Of a DNA stretch of 64,000 bases, positions 59,135-64,000 are shown one piece after another (position 1 is the first letter of the stretch; the number at the start of each line of letters is the position of its first letter). Below the pieces are notes generated by a model. That model worked only from the letters and a program-made list of their open reading frames with translations. It ran no database searches and was not told the DNA's origin. Source of the stretch: Vibrio gigantis (lineage in GTDB: Bacteria; Pseudomonadota; Gammaproteobacteria; Enterobacterales; Vibrionaceae); contig NZ_AP025492.1 of assembly GCF_024347515.1 (NCBI RefSeq), positions 62,001 through 126,000 of the forward strand, written 5' to 3'. Both the position numbers and the translations under genes were made by a program.

Positions 59135-59238
59135 AGCTAGCTAAGATACGAGTAAACGAGATGCGGGTTACGAAGAGCGTATTCGATATCTACTTGGCGA
59201 ATCGCCCTTCCAGAATCGAGGAACGAGATATCTGGAAT

Positions 59239-59769
59239 CTAGCTTTTGACTCCTAAGTAACTTTCAACGAACTGCACTCGCTCATCTACCAACATAAACG
59301 GTACTTCAACAACATCATAACCCAGCTCTTGATAGACGTTGACCAGCGCGTGGTGAATCTCTAACGCATCTTCAAACGGGTAAGGGCGTACTTCATCTTG
59401 AACATAGATCGAAGCCTCAGGGCGGCAGAATAACACTTGAGGGTGATATCCTTGGCTTGCTTCTTGGTAGGTCGCATCTATCTCTAGGTTAGCCTGCGCC
59501 AAATAGCCACAAATGTCCGGAATAGCACGATCGAGAAAGGCAATTGGATGTTGATTGGCTTGGTCTTTTTGCTCGCCCATCACACCTAAACAAAGCTCAG
59601 CAAAGCCGGGAAGGTTTACCCAAGGCAAGATACCGTCTTCAATCTGACTTTGCTGTTCTATTAACTGACGAGAGGACTCGGCGAAGGTGGGGTAACCCGC
59701 ATCAGCCAACGCATTAATCAGTGTGGTTTTTCCGGCGCCAGGGCCGCCAGTAATAATGATTGGGTTCAT
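59239..59769 (-). CDS. AAA_28-type P-loop ATPase/kinase
   Basis: 176 aa. Walker A GGPGAGKTT at residues 8-16, AESSRQLIEQ, then FLDRAIPDICGYL, the AAA_28 family layout resembling small nucleotide or metabolite kinases. Soluble. Starts 32 bp after the DUF2959 lipoprotein gene on the same strand, so an operon is likely. Substrate unknown. Confidence 0.85.
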   Translation of the reverse strand: MNPIIITGGPGAGKTTLINALADAGYPTFAESSRQLIEQQSQIEDGILPWVNLPGFAELCLGVMGEQKDQANQHPIAFLDRAIPDICGYLAQANLEIDATYQEASQGYHPQVLFCRPEASIYVQDEVRPYPFEDALEIHHALVNVYQELGYDVVEVPFMLVDERVQFVESYLGVKS

Positions 59770-59800
59770 ACGGGCTTATCTTGATTCGTTTCTACTGATG

Positions 59801-60442
59801 TTATTTCTGGTTCAGTTGAGCTAGGAATTTATCTGATTCTGCGATCGCAGCATTCATCTGTTTAATCGCGTAGGCGATGTCTTTTTCTAAGCTCATGAAC
59901 TCGCCTTGCAAAGAGCCAACCGCGCTCGCATTGAGGTTATGCTTTAAGTAAAGGGTGTTGTCTCGAAGGGTATTGAGAACCGGATCCATTTTCTTCTCAG
60001 CACGCTTCATTGCTGACAACATGGTCTTGTAAGAAGATTGAGTCTCGCGCAGCTTTTGTTCACTCGAACGACGCAGGGAGTCACTGGTATAGAGGTCGAG
60101 CTCGGCTTGCCACTCTTCAAATAACGCATCAGACACATCTTCAATCGCAGCTATTCGGTCACTCACATTTTGCGCCGCTTTTTCGCTGTCTTGGTATTTA
60201 TCGTTTATCTTGTTGTACATGTCTTCTAGGTCGCCGCCACTGAAATTAGTTAGGCTGCTGAGTGCTTCAAGTGCGCTGGTAAACTCTTCCTGAGCATCCT
60301 GCTGCGACTCTTTCGCGTCTTCTACTCTGTCGACCATGATGTCACGTTTGTGATAGCCCACTTGCTCCATTGCAGAGTAATAAGCGGATTGGCATCCAGT
60401 AAGAGTAAAAATAGAGAGGACTATAACTATTAAATAAGGCAT
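59801..60442 (-). CDS. DUF2959 lipoprotein
   Basis: 213 aa. Lipobox LTGC with Cys17 and Gln18 next, so outer-membrane sorting is expected. The rest is almost all helical coiled coil (EQVGYHKRDIMVDRVEDAKE, SLEKDIAYAIKQMNAAI). Function unknown. Probably co-transcribed with the ATPase gene. Confidence 0.85.
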   Translation of the reverse strand: MPYLIVIVLSIFTLTGCQSAYYSAMEQVGYHKRDIMVDRVEDAKESQQDAQEEFTSALEALSSLTNFSGGDLEDMYNKINDKYQDSEKAAQNVSDRIAAIEDVSDALFEEWQAELDLYTSDSLRRSSEQKLRETQSSYKTMLSAMKRAEKKMDPVLNTLRDNTLYLKHNLNASAVGSLQGEFMSLEKDIAYAIKQMNAAIAESDKFLAQLNQK

Positions 60443-60646
60443 CCTAGTTTCCTATAGTTAAATAATATCAATCGTAGTAAATAACCGCTCAACCTAGCTT
60501 GTTAAAATCCTCGATAACGGCGTTAGAATTTTTGATTGTAGAATAACTACTTATCAAAAACTCTGCCTTGTTCTCAAGCCTTTTTCCTACGCTATTTTTG
60601 AACATTTATTCACTGTGATTGATATATCGGAATATTAATTAGGACT

Positions 60647-61588
60647 ATGAACGAGTTACAAGGGAGTTACAAGTTGAAGATAAAAAAGGTCGGCACACTC
60701 AGTATTCAGTTTTCTCGCTATCTTTTAGCGCGAATGACGCACGATAGAGTGAATGTGAATGCGGGCTACTTGGCGTACATTACTTTGCTCTCGATCGTGC
60801 CTATGCTGACGGTATTGCTCTCTATCTTGTCGTCATTCTCCATCTTTGCTGATGTTGGTATCGTGATTCAAAACTTCGTTATTACCAACTTTGTTCCGGC
60901 GTCAGGAGATGCGGTGCACGGTGCCTTGCTCGAGTTTGTTGCCAATACAGGCAAGATGACGGCGGTAGGTAGTGTGTTCTTATTCATTGCAGCGCTGATG
61001 CTGATTTCGAATATTGATAAGAACTTAAACTACATCTGGCGAGTAACGGAAAAGCGGCGTGCGGTGCTGTCTTTCTCTATGTACTGGATGGTGCTCACGC
61101 TTGGACCAATTCTAGTGGGAGCGAGTATTGCTGCAACGTCTTACGTGACCTCATTGAGTTTGCTGCAAAATGAGGTGGTGTCTGGTGCTTTTAATACCGT
61201 AATTCGCAAACTTCCTTTGATTCTCTCTTTCTTTGCGTTCTTTGGTTTATACCTATTGGTACCTAATAAGAAAATCCACTTCTCACATGCGGCTGCAGGC
61301 TCTCTAGTAGCGGCTCTGCTGTTCGAACTCAGTAAGAAAGGCTTTGCGGCCTACATTACTCAATTCCCTTCTTACCAGTTGATTTATGGGGCATTGGCGG
61401 CAATTCCAATTCTGTTTGTCTGGGTTTATTTGTGCTGGCTGATCGTGCTGGTGGGGGCTGAGGTGACGGCCGCACTGGGTGAGCAGGAACAGTGGAGTGA
61501 CTCGAAAGAAATGGTACACTCGTCGGATAAAGACAAAATCACAGAGCAAGGAAACAACAGTGATAGCACTGATCCAGAGAGTAAGTGA
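60647..61588 (+). CDS. yihY: YihY/UPF0761 inner-membrane protein
   Basis: 313 aa with about six helices. Conserved patterns [36 protein letters not shown] and [20 protein letters not shown] match E. coli YihY. It was once named RNase BN, wrongly. The ATG at 60647 has AGGA only two bases away; a TTG at 60674 has GGGAG seven bases upstream and may be the true start. The end overlaps dtd by 29 bp. Function unknown. Confidence 0.9.
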   Translation: MNELQGSYKLKIKKVGTLSIQFSRYLLARMTHDRVNVNAGYLAYITLLSIVPMLTVLLSILSSFSIFADVGIVIQNFVITNFVPASGDAVHGALLEFVANTGKMTAVGSVFLFIAALMLISNIDKNLNYIWRVTEKRRAVLSFSMYWMVLTLGPILVGASIAATSYVTSLSLLQNEVVSGAFNTVIRKLPLILSFFAFFGLYLLVPNKKIHFSHAAAGSLVAALLFELSKKGFAAYITQFPSYQLIYGALAAIPILFVWVYLCWLIVLVGAEVTAALGEQEQWSDSKEMVHSSDKDKITEQGNNSDSTDPESK

Positions 61589-61994
61589 AGCTGCCGTCCG
61601 TGTTGATGGCGAAGTAGTTGGTGAAATTGAGCAAGGCTTATTGGTTCTGTTGGGCGTAGAAAAAGGTGATGACGAAGCCAAAGCTAAACGTTTGATGGAA
61701 CGAGTGACCACTTATCGTGTCTTTGGAGATGAAGACGATAAAATGAACCTCAACGTCAAGCAGGTAGAAGGTAAGGTATTAGTGGTGTCTCAATTCACTC
61801 TGCCAGCCGATACTAAGAAAGGGACTCGAGCAGGGTTTTCTCGTGGTGCTCACCCAGAAGATGCTGAGCGTCTTTACAACTATTTTTCAGACCAATGTGA
61901 ATCAGTGTTGCCAACGGAACGTGGCCGATTCGCAGCCGACATGAAAGTGTCTTTGGTTAATGATGGTCCAGTGACATTCTGGCTGCAGGTTTAG
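61560..61994 (+). CDS. dtd: D-aminoacyl-tRNA deacylase
   Basis: Removes D-amino acids from mischarged tRNA. 144 aa from a GTG at 61560 with AAGGA seven bases upstream; the peptide then begins [20 protein letters not shown], the family N-terminus, so longer frames are rejected. Active-site segments [12 protein letters not shown] (Gly-Ser-Gln-type loop, here VVSQFTL) and [11 protein letters not shown] are intact. Overlaps yihY by 29 bp; operon with the next gene. Confidence 0.94.
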   Translation: MIALIQRVSEAAVRVDGEVVGEIEQGLLVLLGVEKGDDEAKAKRLMERVTTYRVFGDEDDKMNLNVKQVEGKVLVVSQFTLPADTKKGTRAGFSRGAHPEDAERLYNYFSDQCESVLPTERGRFAADMKVSLVNDGPVTFWLQV

Positions 61995-62009
61995 GCTTAA
62001 GGAATAAGC

Positions 62010-62945
62010 ATGTTTAAACTCATAACACCAACCACCGAAAATCAACTAAATAAGTATTACCATTTTCGTTGGCAGATGCTCCGTGAACCTTGGCGAATGC
62101 CTGTAGGTTCTGAGCGCGATGAATATGACCCAATGAGTCACCATCGCATGATTGTTGATGGCCGTGGGCGCCCGATGGCGATTGGTCGTCTGTACATCAC
62201 CCCAGATCTAGAAGGTCAGATCCGCTACATGGCGGTTAAGAACTCTCGCCGAAGCAAAGGCATGGGTTCGCTTATCCTGGTTGCGCTAGAGTCATTAGCA
62301 CGCCAAGAGGGCGCTAAGCGTTTGGTGTGTAATGCACGTGAAGATGCGATCTCATTCTATGAGAAGAATGAATTTGAACGTCGTGGTGAGATTAACGATC
62401 AACGTGGCCCTGTGCGTCATCAACAGATGGTTAAACACCTTGATCCGATGGCTGACGTACTACGTAAGCCTGAGTGGTGTAATGAGCTTCAGCAACGCTG
62501 GGAACATCAGATCCCGATCAGTGACAAGATGGGCATCAAGATTAACCAATACACGGGGTACCAATTTGAGTGCAGTGCTCAGCTGAATCCCAACTTGAAC
62601 CCTCATAACACTATGTTTGCAGGCTCTGCCTTTACCTTGGCGACCTTAACGGGGTGGGGGATGACTTGGTTATTGATGAAAGAGCGTGGGCTGACTGGTG
62701 ATATTGTACTAGCAGACAGTAATATTCGTTATCGTCACCCGGTTGAGCAAAACCCTGTTGCCTCTACCTCATTGGATGGGATCAGTGGTGACTTGGACCG
62801 TCTCGCGTCGGGTAGAAAGGCACGTATCATCATTCACGTGACCATTCATAGCGGCGATGTGGAAGCGGTAGAGTTTACGGGAACCTATATGCTGATCCCC
62901 GACTATAAAAAGATACTCTCGACAGATTCTAAAGTGAGCGAATAG
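62010..62945 (+). CDS. GNAT acetyltransferase-thioesterase fusion (YiiD/FabY type)
   Basis: 311 aa. N-terminal GNAT domain (~1-145; KNSRRSKGMGSLILVALESL is the acetyl-CoA loop) joined to a C-terminal hot-dog thioesterase-like domain (~160-300; NLNPHNTMFAGSAFTLATLTGWGMTW). This is the layout of E. coli YiiD, which has been linked to fatty-acid initiation (FabY). The reaction here is inferred from architecture. Starts 15 bp after dtd, third gene of yihY-dtd-this. Confidence 0.88.
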   Translation: MFKLITPTTENQLNKYYHFRWQMLREPWRMPVGSERDEYDPMSHHRMIVDGRGRPMAIGRLYITPDLEGQIRYMAVKNSRRSKGMGSLILVALESLARQEGAKRLVCNAREDAISFYEKNEFERRGEINDQRGPVRHQQMVKHLDPMADVLRKPEWCNELQQRWEHQIPISDKMGIKINQYTGYQFECSAQLNPNLNPHNTMFAGSAFTLATLTGWGMTWLLMKERGLTGDIVLADSNIRYRHPVEQNPVASTSLDGISGDLDRLASGRKARIIIHVTIHSGDVEAVEFTGTYMLIPDYKKILSTDSKVSE

Positions 62946-62977
62946 CTGACACCTGTAATACTGTAGATGTTGATCGA

Positions 62978-63009
62978 AAGCGCTACTCCAGAGGAGTGGC
63001 GCTTTTTTG
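62978..63009 (+). terminator. Terminator overlapping the end of the convergent AsmA gene
   Basis: AAGCGCTACTCC (62978-62989), loop aga, GGAGTGGCGCTT (62993-63004), then T. The stop and last codons of the minus-strand gene lie in this stem. Confidence 0.88.
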
Positions 63010-64000
63010 TTGGCAGTCGTTAATCTCAGAATACTCAGCTTGGTCGAGCTTGCCTGAGATTTGGTTGCATGGGTCGGACAGCATAATCGAGAGCGAGTGT
63101 TGCTCTGTTTTAAGCAAGTCGAGTTCCCCAGACACCTCACCATTGAGCGTTTGAATTCTTTGTTCGCCTTGCTCCGCTGCCGATGCACCAATAATGTGCG
63201 CCGGTTCAAGTGTGAAACGCCCACGGTCAAAATTCGCATTAAGTTCTGGGATCTCGAAGACGTTATCGGTTGAGGTTTCAGAAAGGGTGTCGTTAAAGGT
63301 CATCACACCTTGGCGAATGCTGCCAGTGAGTTGCCCTGTGGTTGAGTAACCCAGCATCAATGAGTCACCGTATAACCCTGCGGCTTGAAGTTCGAACTCG
63401 CCATAACCGGTTGCATCGAGCGGCAATCCAAGTCGCTGCAGCATGGGTGCTATGGGTAAACCATCGGCAGAGATATCTATGCTCCATGGCCTACTGATTT
63501 GGTTAAAGTCGAGTGTTGCGTTAGCTTCAATGTAGCCATTCCGCAGTGGCGCAAACAGGCGTGTCAGCGTCCACTTTCCTTGTTCGCTATTCATTTCAAC
63601 CACAGGTTGAGCGCTGAGAATACTTTGATAGCTGGCATCATTGGCGCTGGCCATAAGCTTTCCTTGCCACAACCCTAGCTTTCTATCCTTCAGTAGTTGA
63701 ACTTGGTGTCCTTCCATGTGCAGCCCAGAGACTTGCCAGTAAGGCTTTTGTGCAAGTTGGATGAGTTGGGTACGTTCTACATTTAGTCGGTCTATAGAGG
63801 CTTGTTGAAGCTCTTTAAGCCAGGGTAGGAGGCGTGCCGCTGGCAGAGGTTTATCTTGATTTTCTGTGACCCATTTAATGCCTTGCAGGTCGAGCTGAGC
63901 CAATTTAATGCTGCTAGGGGTAACTTCACCATTGAACTGAACTGTGCCCTGCAGGAACTGAGTATAGAAATCTTCAATCAGAATCTGGTTTGTTTCTAGG
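62983..64000 (-). CDS. AsmA-family protein, partial (5' end outside the window)
   Basis: About 339 C-terminal residues are present; the frame stays open to the window edge (…LETNQILIEDFYTQFLQG…), so the TTG at 63903 is not the start. Beta-rich repeats (LDLQGIKWV, GKLMAS, GYGEFELQAAGLYGDSL) fit AsmA-like inner-membrane/periplasmic proteins of lipid transport type. The C-terminus has two cysteines (DPCNQ, NDCQQ). The exact paralogue cannot be named from the fragment. Confidence 0.85.
   Translation of the reverse strand, partial: LETNQILIEDFYTQFLQGTVQFNGEVTPSSIKLAQLDLQGIKWVTENQDKPLPAARLLPWLKELQQASIDRLNVERTQLIQLAQKPYWQVSGLHMEGHQVQLLKDRKLGLWQGKLMASANDASYQSILSAQPVVEMNSEQGKWTLTRLFAPLRNGYIEANATLDFNQISRPWSIDISADGLPIAPMLQRLGLPLDATGYGEFELQAAGLYGDSLMLGYSTTGQLTGSIRQGVMTFNDTLSETSTDNVFEIPELNANFDRGRFTLEPAHIIGASAAEQGEQRIQTLNGEVSGELDLLKTEQHSLSIMLSDPCNQISGKLDQAEYSEINDCQQKSATPLE

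Overview
The window is a 64 kb stretch of Vibrio chromosome, probably chromosome I and fairly close to its origin. The gene set (ubiE-ubiJ-ubiB-tatABC, hemB-ryhB-polA-spf-engB, glnA-ntrB-ntrC-typA, gor-rlmJ-prlC-asnC, uspA/ftnA/uspB) and the protein sequences are those of Vibrionaceae. A Splendidus-clade species is plausible, but the species cannot be fixed from this text. No tRNA, rRNA, insertion sequence, prophage or CRISPR array was seen.

Layout. 1-3200: the end of a peptide-type ABC transporter operon (two permeases behind an RNA-structured spacer) and a SPOR-like secreted protein. 3250-12450: an accessory block. It holds a membrane Ser/Thr kinase, an ECF sigma factor and a secreted protein in one tight operon, two further envelope proteins related to that one, and a stand-alone NqrB paralogue. 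12500-18150: DUF6482, gor, rlmJ, prlC, asnC. 18230-31110: a periplasmic-sensing GGDEF-EAL protein, rsmJ, a Fur-box gene of unknown function, two EamA transporters, uspA/ftnA/uspB, a YhiN-like flavoprotein, cueR with a probable CueR target, and rmuC. 31160-36950: ubiquinone and Tat operons, a 38-residue zinc-ribbon-like microprotein and a TatD hydrolase. 37100-42500: hemB, a GNAT protein, ryhB with two Fur boxes, a DnaA-box/GATC cluster, polA and Spot 42. 42700-49000: a membrane protein, engB, cytochrome c4, a candidate CsrA-binding RNA, yihI and hemN. 49000-57200: a Cache-GGDEF-EAL protein and the nitrogen regulon ntrC, ntrB, glnA with a sigma-54 promoter. 57200-64000: typA, small conserved genes, yihY, dtd, a GNAT/thioesterase fusion and a truncated AsmA-family gene.

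The most interesting part is 3250-10910. The kinase and sigma factor look like orthologues of PknT and EcfP, described in Vibrio parahaemolyticus as a phosphorylation-activated sigma factor, and the reported acceptor threonine (Thr63) is present at exactly that position. The linked envelope proteins appear undescribed. Two share a ~280-residue C-terminal region and the third carries a shorter related piece, which suggests they sense for, or are made by, this system. The block sits between the SPOR gene and gor, which from memory is where V. cholerae carries the island VSP-I.

Other second-look items are a ~255-nt RNA with GGA-bearing hairpin loops (candidate CsrA sponge), the orphan NqrB with its flavin-attachment threonine, a Fur-controlled cysteine-rich protein, and a CueR-type promoter that resets the start of a small membrane protein. 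Iron control recurs (ryhB, the 22425 gene, ftnA nearby, two haem genes), and c-di-GMP turnover is represented by two large sensor proteins.
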